A stretch of 64,000 nt of DNA from Stenotrophomonas maltophilia (lineage in GTDB: Bacteria > Pseudomonadota > Gammaproteobacteria > Xanthomonadales > Xanthomonadaceae): NCBI GenBank assembly GCA_900113425.1, contig FOZF01000002.1, forward strand, positions 62,001 through 126,000, in the 5' to 3' direction. How positions within the stretch are numbered: the stretch's first letter is position 1; every line of letters begins with the position of its first letter. A program made the position numbers and the translations under genes. Below, one piece after another: positions 37,854-47,412 of the stretch. The notes under the pieces were generated by a model. That model ran no database searches. It saw only the letters and a program-made list of their open reading frames with translations, and had not been told where the DNA came from.

Positions 37854-38012
37854 ATGACACTTATCCAGTCCATCCTCGATTTCTTTGAACGCATGGCCTC
37901 CCAGACGGACCCGGTCTTTGCTGCCGCGTTGCTCCTCGTCGTAATGGCTCTTTCTCTGGTGGGGATGTCCCTTTACGTAGTCTTGGCCGCAATCAGGAAG
38001 CGGAAAGAATGA
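37854..38012 (+). CDS. Small membrane protein, 52 residues
   Basis: Short amphipathic N-terminus, one hydrophobic helix (VFAAALLLVVMALSLVGMSL) and a basic tail RKRKE. The stop overlaps the next ATG (ATGA), which supports that it is translated. No family recognised. The sequence before it, 37713-37853, is AT-rich and may hold the promoter. Confidence 0.6.
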   Translation: MTLIQSILDFFERMASQTDPVFAAALLLVVMALSLVGMSLYVVLAAIRKRKE

Positions 38013-38680
38013 GCACCAAGTGGGGAAGCTTCCCGAAGGCGGCAGTGGACTCTGGAAAGTTGGCCTCCCTCACCGGGGCCAATGGGGAGGTGGGCACGCA
38101 CATCGCCGCCCATAAGGTCTATTTGGCGCTCGCGCTAGAGGTGAACTTCCATACTCGCCAGGTCGAGATGGGGATGTCATTCCTGCAGGATCGCACCGCC
38201 CTTGCTAGGCCGATGTTGGGCAGAGCCTTGTCGGCCTTGGAGCAGGCTGGCGTGTTGCAAGTAGAGCGTGACGGCTATCGGAACCGCTACACGCAGCTTC
38301 TACATGCGCCGAACGCCTTTAGGCAGGTCCCGAGGTTTGTGACTAGCCAAGCGCTGAAGTTCAAGTTCAATAGAGGAGTGACTGTCTTGGCAGCTTGGAA
38401 GCTTCTGCCCGTCCTGCTCTTCTTGCGAGATGGCAAAACAGGTGACGCGCTGGCCATGCATGAGACGCTCCAGCGCTACTCACGCGTGCGACCCGAACAT
38501 GTTAGTGCTGGGATCTCGCACTTGGTCGAGTGGGGGCTGGTTAGGCATCGTCCCACAGAGAGCAACCGAAACGGTCATCCAAGCTTCGTCTATCGACTGA
38601 CGGGTGAGTTCGGAGGCGGGGCACCTGAGAGCGGTAGCTCGAACACTCCCGTGCTGAAGCCGAACACTGTCCCCTTCTGA
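38009..38680 (+). CDS. Winged-helix DNA-binding protein, hypothetical
   Basis: 223 residues. The N-terminal half (HKVYLALALEVNFHTRQVEMGMSFLQDRTALARPMLGRALSALEQAGVLQVERDG) reads as a winged helix-turn-helix, and a second one lies at about 145-195 (ALAMHETLQRYSRVRPEHVSAGISHLVEWGLVRH). Two tandem winged helices resemble plasmid replication initiators or regulators, but no specific family is claimed. Coupled to the 52-residue membrane protein. Confidence 0.65.
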   Translation: MSTKWGSFPKAAVDSGKLASLTGANGEVGTHIAAHKVYLALALEVNFHTRQVEMGMSFLQDRTALARPMLGRALSALEQAGVLQVERDGYRNRYTQLLHAPNAFRQVPRFVTSQALKFKFNRGVTVLAAWKLLPVLLFLRDGKTGDALAMHETLQRYSRVRPEHVSAGISHLVEWGLVRHRPTESNRNGHPSFVYRLTGEFGGGAPESGSSNTPVLKPNTVPF

Positions 38681-38805
38681 AAATCGGATAGTAGTCGGAA
38701 GGAGGGCCGTGTCTGCGAGATGGCGTGCTCGTAGCGGCGCATAGAAGATTGCCATGAGTGAAGAGAGTGAAGACCATGGCCGCTGCTTTCGAACTGGGAG
38801 GGGGG

Positions 38806-39852
38806 ATGTTCATCTACGTAGATGAGTCCGGCAGCTTCGTTCCTGCGACGAGGAACGACAGTTGGTGCGTCGTTGCGGGTTATGTCGTGCCGGAGGTGGC
38901 CAGGAAGCGGGTAGAGCAGTCGCTGGCACTGCTCAAACGGCGTTTGGGGCGCGGTATCCAAAATGAGGTCAAACTGAAAGACCTATCAGAAGCAAACCTG
39001 AGGCGCTTCCTGGGCGAGCTCGGTAAGCTCGAAGCAACGCTCTTCATCTCTGCGATTGACCTGGGCCATCAAGACCCCGAAGTGGTGGTGGCCCATCAAG
39101 CAAAGCAGGTCGAGAGCGTGAGAGCCAATCGTCCAAACATGCTCTACGAAGAGGGGCGTGCTTCCATCGATGATCTATCGGGCAGGTTGGAGCGCCTGTC
39201 TCCGCAGCTATACACCCAGATGGTGGCGCAAATCGACCTGCTGGATCAGGTCTTTCGGATGACTACGCTCTACTATGCCCAGCGCATTCCGGCCACGCTG
39301 AGCAGCTTCAAGTGGCGCATGGATGAAAAGAACTCGGCCCGCCCTCTGTTTGAGCAAACGCTAACCCACATGGCACCTGCCCTTATCCAGGCGAAATCTT
39401 TGAAGGAGCCTGGAATCCATGTGGAAGGGTTCGACTACTCCCACTTTCAGAAGCGTTTTAGAAATGCCCCCGAAGACATTCCAGCCTACCTGCAAGAGGC
39501 GGCTGGCCACACCATCAAGTCAGCGGTGAACTTGGGAGCTGTCATGCGGGATTCGAAGTTCGTCCGCTCGCATGATGTTCCTGGCGTGCAGGTGGCCGAC
39601 CTATTGGCGTCTGCATGGCGTAGGGTCCTGAGAGGGGAGTTCGAAGACAACGACGGCATCGCGTGTCTTCTTGGGCGTCTGACAGTTCAACGGCAGACGC
39701 CGAACCCGTCCATCCATCTCATGTCATTGGGAGAAGAGCGGTTTGCGGAAGGGACGGCCTATCTCGCGGCCTTGAGTGCAAGACGGAGCGCCAGACCGAT
39801 GGTCTACAAGAGTGCGGCCGCTGGTCATACTCGCCACAAAGCGAAGCCTTGA
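38806..39852 (+). CDS. DUF3800 domain protein
   Basis: 348 residues from ATG 38806, which has a strong GGGAGGGGG ribosome site and gives the typical DUF3800 start MFIYVDESGSF (Asp/Glu-containing). The other family motif QVADLLASAWRRVLRG lies near 263-278, with acidic residues in a probable RNase H-like fold. An in-frame GTG at 38758 would add 16 residues. DUF3800 genes are frequent in defence and mobile islands; activity unproven. Convergent with the next gene (5-bp gap). Confidence 0.8.
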   Translation: MFIYVDESGSFVPATRNDSWCVVAGYVVPEVARKRVEQSLALLKRRLGRGIQNEVKLKDLSEANLRRFLGELGKLEATLFISAIDLGHQDPEVVVAHQAKQVESVRANRPNMLYEEGRASIDDLSGRLERLSPQLYTQMVAQIDLLDQVFRMTTLYYAQRIPATLSSFKWRMDEKNSARPLFEQTLTHMAPALIQAKSLKEPGIHVEGFDYSHFQKRFRNAPEDIPAYLQEAAGHTIKSAVNLGAVMRDSKFVRSHDVPGVQVADLLASAWRRVLRGEFEDNDGIACLLGRLTVQRQTPNPSIHLMSLGEERFAEGTAYLAALSARRSARPMVYKSAAAGHTRHKAKP

Positions 39853-39857
39853 CATAG

Positions 39858-41420
39858 TTACGTGATGGAAGCCGTTGGGAACCTAGAGTTGAGTCGTCCC
39901 ATCAAATCCTCCCATTCACGGTCAAACATGGAGGCTGCCGCGCCATCTTTACTGAGCTCGGCATCCTTTAAGAACTGAGGAAAGAGGTAGCCCTTGAATC
40001 GGTGGCTGGACTTTTCGGTAAAGATGCGCAGGCCATGCTCACTGATGGAGTCAACCACTTCTGGCAGCGCAGCGTAGCAGACAATGGAGAAGGGATACCG
40101 CTCCTGGAGGTCACTATCCATCCCTCGTGCCTCCAGCTCCTTCTTCACGAGGCCGGTGAGCGCATCCACAGACTTATGGCTAAAGAGAATCCAGTCCTCC
40201 AGAGTCACTATCAGGGAGTAGATAGCTCCATCCGGCAGCCTGATGCCGGCACGCCCTGATGTTGCATCCAATATGTTGCGATAGTTCTGAACGACCGCCT
40301 TTGCCAGGCGCGCCAGTCCGGACTCCAGATCGCCGGGATCCGCCGCAAGCCTTGCTGGGACGGGAATGCGCATGGTCTTGCACTCCACAAAAAGACTTGT
40401 GGATGTGTCCCTAAGCAGCCAGTCGCTTCCGTGGTGCTGCATCTTGCCAACAAAATACGGTGCAGGACGCTCAGCTGTCGCCTTACCGGTTAGGTGGCTA
40501 AAGCAATCGCCTACTAGTTCCTCAAAGGCTTCGCCATACGCCTGGGCGAAGCCGTCGGCATCTGCTAAGTCATAGAAGAGCCCAGCCAGAAGGCGCTTAC
40601 CTAATAAGGAAGGCCGTGGACATGTCAGGCGATCGGGAGCGTCAGAGCGAAGCTGGATCAGGGGCTTCACGACGATAGGATTCGGAGTGTAGTCCCAAGA
40701 TGAGTCGTAACGAGCATCCAGAGCACAGCGGTTCCGCAGTAGCTTAGGCGTGCCGCTGATGGCGGCCACCCTTGCCGCCACCGCGGACGAGTCCAGCCCA
40801 AGCATAGCCAATTGCGGCATCAGCGCCACTTCGTAGTTCCGCATAAACAGCGCCTGGGTAGCCCCAGCCAGGAGGAAGTAATCCTCAGCGGTCAGCCCTA
40901 GGGCATTAAATACAATGTTTGAAAGGCGGCCGCGCTTATAGAGCGACCAGTAACGGCCGAAGTAGGCAGCGCTAGAGCGATCGAAATGAGGCAACTGCTG
41001 ATGCCCGATTCGATGCATCGTTGTCCAGATGTCGAGGTCGCACTTTGCCTTGAACTCGCTGTAGCCTCGAATGGCATTGTGCAAGGTGCCGAGGTCAGTC
41101 CAGTTACGTAACGACCGGCGCGCCCCTTTTGAAGGCCCCGCATGTTGTAGGATTTCTCTTACGTAGAGATCCAAGTAGAACTCAAAGACATACGGTCTGA
41201 TCTGATCCGGCAGCCCTGGGCGAGAGTGGGAATATTCGATGGGCAGGCCATACCCATGGCCGATGTGCAGGCTGTAGGCCCAGATATGAACCATGGAGTC
41301 TCGCAGACCAAAGCTGGCAGCGATCTTTGCGAGTTGATCGTAGGTCACGTTGAGGCCTCTTCCGATGAGGAGGCCCATTATCAACCCTAAAGCAGGCCTG
41401 GCGGACGCCGGTGCCGACAT
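39858..41420 (-). CDS. PD-(D/E)XK nuclease-like protein, unknown
   Basis: 520 residues. Near the C-terminal third GEAFEELVGDCF precedes GSDWLLRDTSTSLFVECKT: D333 and E346-x-K348 fit the PD-(D/E)XK nuclease core with its N-terminal helix. The rest is helical with no known domain. It follows the second recombinase by 30 bp on the same strand, so they are probably co-transcribed. The nuclease assignment rests on the motif only; a defence role is inferred from the neighbourhood. Confidence 0.65.
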   Translation of the reverse strand: MSAPASARPALGLIMGLLIGRGLNVTYDQLAKIAASFGLRDSMVHIWAYSLHIGHGYGLPIEYSHSRPGLPDQIRPYVFEFYLDLYVREILQHAGPSKGARRSLRNWTDLGTLHNAIRGYSEFKAKCDLDIWTTMHRIGHQQLPHFDRSSAAYFGRYWSLYKRGRLSNIVFNALGLTAEDYFLLAGATQALFMRNYEVALMPQLAMLGLDSSAVAARVAAISGTPKLLRNRCALDARYDSSWDYTPNPIVVKPLIQLRSDAPDRLTCPRPSLLGKRLLAGLFYDLADADGFAQAYGEAFEELVGDCFSHLTGKATAERPAPYFVGKMQHHGSDWLLRDTSTSLFVECKTMRIPVPARLAADPGDLESGLARLAKAVVQNYRNILDATSGRAGIRLPDGAIYSLIVTLEDWILFSHKSVDALTGLVKKELEARGMDSDLQERYPFSIVCYAALPEVVDSISEHGLRIFTEKSSHRFKGYLFPQFLKDAELSKDGAAASMFDREWEDLMGRLNSRFPTASIT

Positions 41421-41450
41421 GTCGCCCGGGCCCGCTTCTGCGCGAGGCTA

Positions 41451-42842
41451 TCAAGGGTAGAACTTCCGGGGGTCGGACAACGCCCCCTTGAACTGCCCCG
41501 CTTGGTAGACCGGAAGCACCACGTCAGGGCGATACTTCTCCAGGACTGCGATCTGCTTCGTTCGTGCCTGCGCTGGCTTCTTGTGGAAATAGGCCTCGTG
41601 CAGCACTGGGACCCGCTTGCTGATGGAGTGGCCGGTGACCAAGGCAATGTCCTCATCTGCCACCCCCATGTGGTGTAGCTCTGTGGCAAGGGTGTGCCTG
41701 AAGGCATGGAACCCGACGCCTTTAGGGAAGCCCAGGTCTTTCATGTATCGGCTGAATTGATTGAGCACGCCTTGGCTGTAACGGGCGTTGGTATCGCCAC
41801 TATCTCGTCGCACGCCTGCAGACAGGTGGGGGAAGAGGCGAGGATGGCCACAGGCTCGGATGTCCTCCACGAACGCCAGGAACCCCGCATCGAGCAGCGG
41901 TTGGGGAATGGGGAGCGTTCGGACGGCTGCTTTGCCTTTTAGGCTTTGGCGGCTCCGGTTCCTGTCTCTGTGGCTCAGGTCCGCGTCTACCGTCTTCTGG
42001 ATCTTGATGCACCACACGCCAGCCTCCTGGACGATGTCGTTCAACTTCAGCTGAGCGACTTCATTGATGCGCGCTCCCGTATGGAGTCCGATCATAGGCA
42101 CCCACCACCGGTGGGGCGCTTTCATGGCCCAGGGGATGAATGTGTCGGGGGCAAAAATGCGACGCAAATCCTCTTCGTCAAACAGACGCTCTGCCTTGTC
42201 GGGGTCAATGACCAGATCCTTCTTCGCCTCAGGGAAAAAGTGCATGGGAGAGCCCACAATGGCTTTCGCCTTGTCCAGCCGGCCAAAGAAGGTGACCAGG
42301 AACCGTCGGTGCTTTTCTACGGTGGCCGGTGCGGGCGGTTGGACGCGGAGCGCCTTCCCCTGGGCCACCGCCTGCTCATACGTGTAGTTCCGATACTGAG
42401 GGTCTGACTGGAGAAGTGGTGGAGCCCAGCGCATCAGCTCCCAGAGTCGGTAGATATGCACGTGGTCGACCCGGGACACCGGAATATCCCCGCAGGCCAT
42501 AAGGAGCATCTTCAGTGACCGCGCTGTGGCTTCGATGGTGTTGCGTGTCAGGCCCATGCGCTCGCGGTCAGCCAGGTAGTCCCGGATCTCGATAGACAGC
42601 AATCGAGCGGGAGCGGCCACGGGGAGAGGCTCAGGGTGGCGCGTGCCATTCTTTCCAAGGAGCGCTCGACGGGTCCGCTCGCAGGCGTCGTTGATGATCT
42701 CTTGAGCATGAATGGCTGCTTCTCGGCCAGTAACGATCATTTCGCCGATGCGGACGCGGCCAATGCGCACGTCTGTCAGTTTGAGGGTGCCAGTTGGGTC
42801 TGCGAGGTAGGAGTTGATCTGTTTCGAGGTGGGGGAGGTCAC
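41451..42842 (-). CDS. Tyrosine recombinase (second, internal)
   Basis: 463 residues. N-terminal SAM-like core-binding domain (LLSIEIRDYLADRERMGLTRNTIEATARSLKML), catalytic domain with R in LHTGARINEVAQL, HxxR in FHAFRHTLATEL, H in VTGHSISK and probable nucleophile Y in LHEAYFHKK. It is distant in sequence from the recombinase at the island edge and sits in the middle of the island, so it may belong to a smaller element nested inside or move the downstream nuclease gene. Confidence 0.88.
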   Translation of the reverse strand: MTSPTSKQINSYLADPTGTLKLTDVRIGRVRIGEMIVTGREAAIHAQEIINDACERTRRALLGKNGTRHPEPLPVAAPARLLSIEIRDYLADRERMGLTRNTIEATARSLKMLLMACGDIPVSRVDHVHIYRLWELMRWAPPLLQSDPQYRNYTYEQAVAQGKALRVQPPAPATVEKHRRFLVTFFGRLDKAKAIVGSPMHFFPEAKKDLVIDPDKAERLFDEEDLRRIFAPDTFIPWAMKAPHRWWVPMIGLHTGARINEVAQLKLNDIVQEAGVWCIKIQKTVDADLSHRDRNRSRQSLKGKAAVRTLPIPQPLLDAGFLAFVEDIRACGHPRLFPHLSAGVRRDSGDTNARYSQGVLNQFSRYMKDLGFPKGVGFHAFRHTLATELHHMGVADEDIALVTGHSISKRVPVLHEAYFHKKPAQARTKQIAVLEKYRPDVVLPVYQAGQFKGALSDPRKFYP

Positions 42843-43301
42843 TGCGTTGCTTCCATCTGAAGGATGGAAGTACAGATACTGCGGGTCTAAAAATCGTCAA
42901 CGAAAAATCGGCTTTTTATTCGCGGCCTTAGGCATCGCCTGAGAGGTGACATTTTGCACGTCGGGCTAGCCAATCGTACCGCCCTAAGTCGCGCTGGCGT
43001 TTACTTTAAAATCAATGGCTTGTGCGGGTCAGGTCGGTCCATTTTCGGAGTCATTACCGTACTGTTTAACTGGCATAAGCTAACAAAGGGCACGATTCAA
43101 CATGAATGCAAGATAAACGATTGTTGATTTTGTTAGTTTGTTAAGTGCAGTTAATCAGTCGGTGACACCTATCGAGGACTGGCAGTGGTTCGTCGCCGTG
43201 TTTAGGTATCGGACGCTTTACATTCTGTGATGGTGATCTCAGAATCGAAGCGTCAGGAGGGACCTGACGAGTTTTCCCACATTCGACAGAAGGAGTTTGC
43301 G
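42843..43301. other. 459-bp stretch without a recognisable gene
   Basis: AT-richer than anything in the core, especially 43040-43160, with TAACAAAG and GTTTGTTAAG stretches. It lies upstream of the internal recombinase and may hold its promoter and attachment site; no repeat pair was found by eye. Confidence 0.6.
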
Positions 43302-43469
43302 ATGGCTGGTGGTAAGTATTGGTCTGGGCAGGAGTGCCCGAAGACTGCGACCTATGGGCAATACAACGATGCAACGGGAACGTATGCGGGCAGCTCGAGC
43401 GATCGCCGCGTCGAAAAGGGCGAACGTTTCCCGCCCAGTCAGAACAACCATCACTTCGAAGAGAAGTGA
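43302..43469 (+). CDS. YjzC-like small protein
   Basis: 55 residues from ATG 43302 with AAGGAG upstream. KYWSGQECPKTATYGQYNDATGTY and the end VEKGERFPPSQ follow the YjzC pattern (GQ..P.SG.Y ... V.KGE.FPP). Function unknown. Followed 117 bp later by another small gene; both precede the SIR2 gene. Confidence 0.65.
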   Translation: MAGGKYWSGQECPKTATYGQYNDATGTYAGSSSDRRVEKGERFPPSQNNHHFEEK

Positions 43470-43586
43470 AGGATGGGGGGAGGGCTTACGCCCTCCCTCC
43501 TTCTTGCGTGGTTAGGAAAGCGAGGGAGCGCCTCCAAGGAGGGGAGTGGCTTTTTGAGTTCAGGAGAGACCGTGGCTGGGGAGCAG

Positions 43587-43760
43587 ATGACCATCTTTCG
43601 GGTATGCGACATCATTTGGGACGTGGATGGCGCGTCGGTGATGCTTCCGTCCGAAGTCGAGATCGCCTGTGTTGATAGGGCTTCCCTGCCGGGCGCTCTA
43701 TCAGACGCCTACGGGTGGCTGGTCACAGACTTCAAAGTAGTTTCGGCAGCAGGGGCCTAG
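43587..43760 (+). CDS. Hypothetical 57-residue protein
   Basis: Starts MTIFRVCDIIWDVDG at ATG 43587 with GGGAG upstream; a longer GTG frame to 43473 seems less likely. Pattern IIWDVDGASVMLPSEVEIACV and C-terminal DAYGWLVTDFKV suggests a small beta protein. Family not recognised. Lies 81 bp before the SIR2 gene. Confidence 0.55.
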   Translation: MTIFRVCDIIWDVDGASVMLPSEVEIACVDRASLPGALSDAYGWLVTDFKVVSAAGA

Positions 43761-43841
43761 GGCGCTTCCTACAGCTGCGCTTGAACGCTGCGGTCCGGCC
43801 TGTGCGCAGGGGAGGGCAGCGACACGGAAACCGGGGGCTTT

Positions 43842-45143
43842 ATGGGTATTACTGCGTATCGCGGCGGAAAGCCGATCACGGACGAGCTTGAGCTGCAGGC
43901 TTACCTCGCATCTCTTTTGCGACTGGAGAACGTAGGCCTGCTGTTGGGGGCAGGGGCATCGTGCTCCGCGGGCGGGCAGACGATGAGGACGCTGTGGACA
44001 TCCTTCCTGAGGGACAGTCCTGCCGATGCGGAATGGCTTCTGTCCCAGAAGTTCATCACCGAGGATGAGCGGAGATTGCCGCTTCCGCCACTTCCGGCTC
44101 TGTCTGCGGGGGCTACCACGGCATCGACAAATCCGTTTATCACAGGGCTCACTGCCAGCTTGCCCAACTTTGAAGTGCTGCTGGACAGGCTGGAGATAGC
44201 CATCCTTGAGTGGGAGCGCCAAGAGAGCTCGGAAATCACCCGAGCCCAAGCCGCTAGGGCAGCGCTTTTCAGATCTGTAGTTAGTGCAGCGAAGCTGAAG
44301 GAAGATTGGTGGACGTCTCCGTTAGGTGCTGATCTAGCCGAAGAGCTGGGAGCACATCGCTCCATACTTCAGAAGCTCACTGCTGCTCGTCAGCCTGGTC
44401 AACCGGCTCCTTGGATCTTCACAACCAACTACGACTTAGCCATTGAATGGGCAGCCGAATCGGTCGACCTTCAGGTCATTAATGGGTTCCTGGGCGTGCA
44501 CAGCCGCCGCTTCTCACCCCAGAGCTTCGACCTCGGGTTCCGCAATGCCCAAGCCAAGGGAGAAGCCCGTTTCGGCGTCTACAACGTCTACTTGGCCAAG
44601 CTCCACGGCTCGCTGACCTGGAAAGAGGTTGACCACAGCTTGTATGAGGTGCCGGCGTCTGAAGCTTGGCGCGATATCGATGAGTTCTTGACCGGGTTCG
44701 CGGACAAGCTGAGCTACTTGGTCCTCCCCCGCGCTGCCAAGTATCTTCAGACCGTCGGCTATGTAATGGGCGAACTGCTGCGACGATTCGCGGAGTTCAT
44801 GGCCCGCCCGCAGACGGCTCTGCTGATAAATGGCTATGGCTTCGGCGACGAGCACATCAACCGTCTTATCCGCTCTGCCCTGCTCAATCCCACTCTCCAG
44901 GTAGTCGTGTATTTGCCTGAGTTCAAGGGAGACCCCGCAGCGGCGGACCTTCCGCAAACCGTGCGAAGACTCCTTGCTCTTCAGACGCCACGCCTGACCA
45001 TCGTTGGTGGGGGAAGTAGGGCCTTCACCAGTGCCTTAGCAAATGATCTTCCCGACCCAGCGGTTTACGATCAGGAACTGGCAGATCTGCGCAGGCGACT
45101 GATGCCTGAGAGGCCGGACGGAGCCGAGGACGACGTGCCATGA
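43842..45143 (+). CDS. SIR2-domain protein of a SIR2-HerA defence system
   Basis: 433 residues. NAD-binding SIR2 core: VGLLLGAGASCSAGG at 31-45, IFTTNYDLAIEW, KLHGS (His) and a C-terminal INGYGFGDEHINR. Long defence SIR2 proteins deplete NAD+ or act as nucleases once a partner ATPase senses phage. The stop overlaps the next start (ATGA) with a HerA ATPase, the SIR2-HerA (Nezha-type) layout known to give phage protection. Confidence 0.88.
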   Translation: MGITAYRGGKPITDELELQAYLASLLRLENVGLLLGAGASCSAGGQTMRTLWTSFLRDSPADAEWLLSQKFITEDERRLPLPPLPALSAGATTASTNPFITGLTASLPNFEVLLDRLEIAILEWERQESSEITRAQAARAALFRSVVSAAKLKEDWWTSPLGADLAEELGAHRSILQKLTAARQPGQPAPWIFTTNYDLAIEWAAESVDLQVINGFLGVHSRRFSPQSFDLGFRNAQAKGEARFGVYNVYLAKLHGSLTWKEVDHSLYEVPASEAWRDIDEFLTGFADKLSYLVLPRAAKYLQTVGYVMGELLRRFAEFMARPQTALLINGYGFGDEHINRLIRSALLNPTLQVVVYLPEFKGDPAAADLPQTVRRLLALQTPRLTIVGGGSRAFTSALANDLPDPAVYDQELADLRRRLMPERPDGAEDDVP

Positions 45144-46906
45144 GGAGCCGCCAAGCCATAGGCTATGTTGTCCAAATCGATGGCGTGGATATCACTCTGA
45201 ACCTGATGGATGTCCATCGGGGCCAGTTGGCTGCTCACGTCCATGGCGTCTCTGTGGTCACTGAAGTCGGCAGCCTCCTAGGGATTGAATCCGGGGGCCG
45301 GCTATTGGTGATGAAGGTTCAGTCCCTATCGTTTGCCGAGCCCAAAGAGGTTCACCGGGTCGGACTTTCGGGGACTTCGGTTTCCTCCGAACCCTTGCGT
45401 CACCTCACTGGCTTGGTCGTCGGTCGACTGCGCCGCGAGGCCGGGCGACTGACGTTCGTGTCAGATTCGCTTTCCTCGCCGGCACTGGGTGCAGAGGCCT
45501 TCCCGCTCACCGACGACGAGCTTTCATCGATCCTGGGTGGCGACGCGGCCACGCCGGCGGGCATCCACTTAGGGGATGACCTCCGAGGCGGCGGCCGCCT
45601 GACCATTGACCTACAGAGTTTGGTGTCCAGGCATGTGGCGGTGCTCGGAAGCTCAGGGCAAGGCAAGAGCTGCTTCACGGCTGCGGTGCTCCAGCAAATC
45701 GCGAAGATGCCTAAGGCACGCGTCGTCATCTTCGATATCAACGGTGAATACGAAGACGCCTTTCCCGCGAGCAACTACCCTCCGAATGCCATCAAGGTCA
45801 CTCGGATCGGTGGGTCGGATTCGGACAGCTACCGCATCCCTTACTACGCATTGGGTCGTCTCGGCATGCAACGGCTGTTGTTGCCCAGCGATAAGACTCA
45901 ACGGCCGGCTCTGACCTTTGCCTTGGACCACCTTAACCAAGTGAAGTGGTTCCAAGCATCCGGTGGCGTGGGCTTGGCGGCAGATGCACAACCATCGTTG
46001 TTCGACGACTGTAGAAGTGAGCGTGTATACGAGGCGCAGGCCATCATCGAAAGCCTACGTGCAGGCACGCCCCCACCGGCGCTCTCGTGGCCTCCCATGC
46101 AGGCCCTCGGTCCACTGATCGCTGATAGCCACGCCATTGCGCCGGCGAGGAATGGGTTCGAACGCAACGCCTGGAACTACGGAAATATTGCTCCACTCAT
46201 TACCCGAATCGCGAGGTTCGTGGATGACGAAATGTTCAAGGACGTTGTGAGCGTGGCTGGCGGCGCTGGCTGCGGTGGTCCACTTTGTTGGCGAAACGAG
46301 TCAAAGGAGGTCGTTGAGCGTCTGTTCGGCGGGGACGAGGTGGAGTGGCGGGTGCACATCGTCGACCTTCGCCGCGTGTCTCATGACCTAACCCCATTTA
46401 TCTTGGGGGCCATTTTGGAGCTCTATGCTTTCGAGCTCTTTAGCCGTGGCCAAGAGAACAAACGAGAGACCCTGTTGGTCCTGGAGGAAGCGCACCACTA
46501 CCTGCGTCAGATGGGAACCGGCGACGAGGCTGTGAACAACGCATTGGCATATGAGCGCCTAGCCAAAGAGGGGCGCAAGTTCGGACTGGCGCTCTGGTTG
46601 AGCACCCAGCGCCCGTCGGAGATTTCTCCAACCGTGCTTTCACAGTGCAACACCTGGATATCCTTCCGATTGTCTTCGGAGAAGGACTTATCAGCCATCC
46701 AGGCGGCAAGCGAGTGGGCGGACAAGCGAGAGGTGCGGCGCATTGCTGGTCTAGCTCGTCAGAACGCCTTGGCCTTTGGTGGCAGCCTACAGATGGCTAC
46801 CCTGGTCCGTGCACCGACCGCGGACCCGCTGCCTCGTTCGGAAGACGGGCGGTTCAACCAATGGGCTGATAGTCACAGCGGGTTCGACGTAAACAAGTTC
46901 TTGTAG
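45140..46906 (+). CDS. HerA-type ATPase of the SIR2-HerA system
   Basis: 588 residues. N-terminal HAS-barrel-like region, Walker A GSSGQGKS at 170-177, YIP-type IFDINGEYED, Walker B TLLVLEEAHHYL, and arginine finger region LSTQRPSEIS: the FtsK/HerA family. Forms hexamers that bind the SIR2 dodecamer in characterised systems. Coupled to the SIR2 gene by ATGA and followed 44 bp later by two more same-strand genes. Confidence 0.9.
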   Translation: MRSRQAIGYVVQIDGVDITLNLMDVHRGQLAAHVHGVSVVTEVGSLLGIESGGRLLVMKVQSLSFAEPKEVHRVGLSGTSVSSEPLRHLTGLVVGRLRREAGRLTFVSDSLSSPALGAEAFPLTDDELSSILGGDAATPAGIHLGDDLRGGGRLTIDLQSLVSRHVAVLGSSGQGKSCFTAAVLQQIAKMPKARVVIFDINGEYEDAFPASNYPPNAIKVTRIGGSDSDSYRIPYYALGRLGMQRLLLPSDKTQRPALTFALDHLNQVKWFQASGGVGLAADAQPSLFDDCRSERVYEAQAIIESLRAGTPPPALSWPPMQALGPLIADSHAIAPARNGFERNAWNYGNIAPLITRIARFVDDEMFKDVVSVAGGAGCGGPLCWRNESKEVVERLFGGDEVEWRVHIVDLRRVSHDLTPFILGAILELYAFELFSRGQENKRETLLVLEEAHHYLRQMGTGDEAVNNALAYERLAKEGRKFGLALWLSTQRPSEISPTVLSQCNTWISFRLSSEKDLSAIQAASEWADKREVRRIAGLARQNALAFGGSLQMATLVRAPTADPLPRSEDGRFNQWADSHSGFDVNKFL

Positions 46907-46950
46907 GGTGGCCAGGTCCAAGCAGCAGTAAGCATGAGGGGCAAGGCAAC

Positions 46951-47412
46951 GTGGATCATTTCGAAGGGGTAGTTCTAGACTTCCTGCGGGCGGACCGCAG
47001 GCTTTTCGTCAATGCTCAGTGCTGTATCCAGTTGAATCCGGGCAGTAATCCGGACACCAGCGGTCCCCACTGGTATTGCGACGCAGTCGCTGTGAGTGTT
47101 CGAGACCGAGCGACCTACCTCTGCGAGATCTCCTACGCTGTCCGCCTGCCTGCGCTTTTGAACCGCCTGAAAAGCTGGGACCAACATTGGCTTGGATTGA
47201 AGGAGGCCTTAGCCAGGGACTGTGGTATCCCCCTCGATTGGAGGCTTCAGCCATGGCTATTCGTTCCCAATGAACGCGTGGATCGCTTGCGTTTGGGCGC
47301 ACGTGCGCTATCAATGATGCCAGAGCCGCGGATAACGGCCTTGGAGGAGGTTCTCCCTTGGCGCTACCGATCTTGGGACCGTGGAGACTATTTAGGTTCT
47401 GGTCGTGACTGA
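46951..47412 (+). CDS. Hypothetical protein downstream of HerA, nuclease-like motif
   Basis: 153 residues. HWYCDAVAVSVRDRATYLCEISYA (D44, E59-x-S61) followed by LPALLNRLKSW resembles a PD-(D/E)XK core in which the lysine is replaced by serine; could also be a non-catalytic restriction-like fold. Its end overlaps the next gene by 8 bp. Position suggests it is part of the SIR2-HerA operon. Confidence 0.55.
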   Translation: MDHFEGVVLDFLRADRRLFVNAQCCIQLNPGSNPDTSGPHWYCDAVAVSVRDRATYLCEISYAVRLPALLNRLKSWDQHWLGLKEALARDCGIPLDWRLQPWLFVPNERVDRLRLGARALSMMPEPRITALEEVLPWRYRSWDRGDYLGSGRD

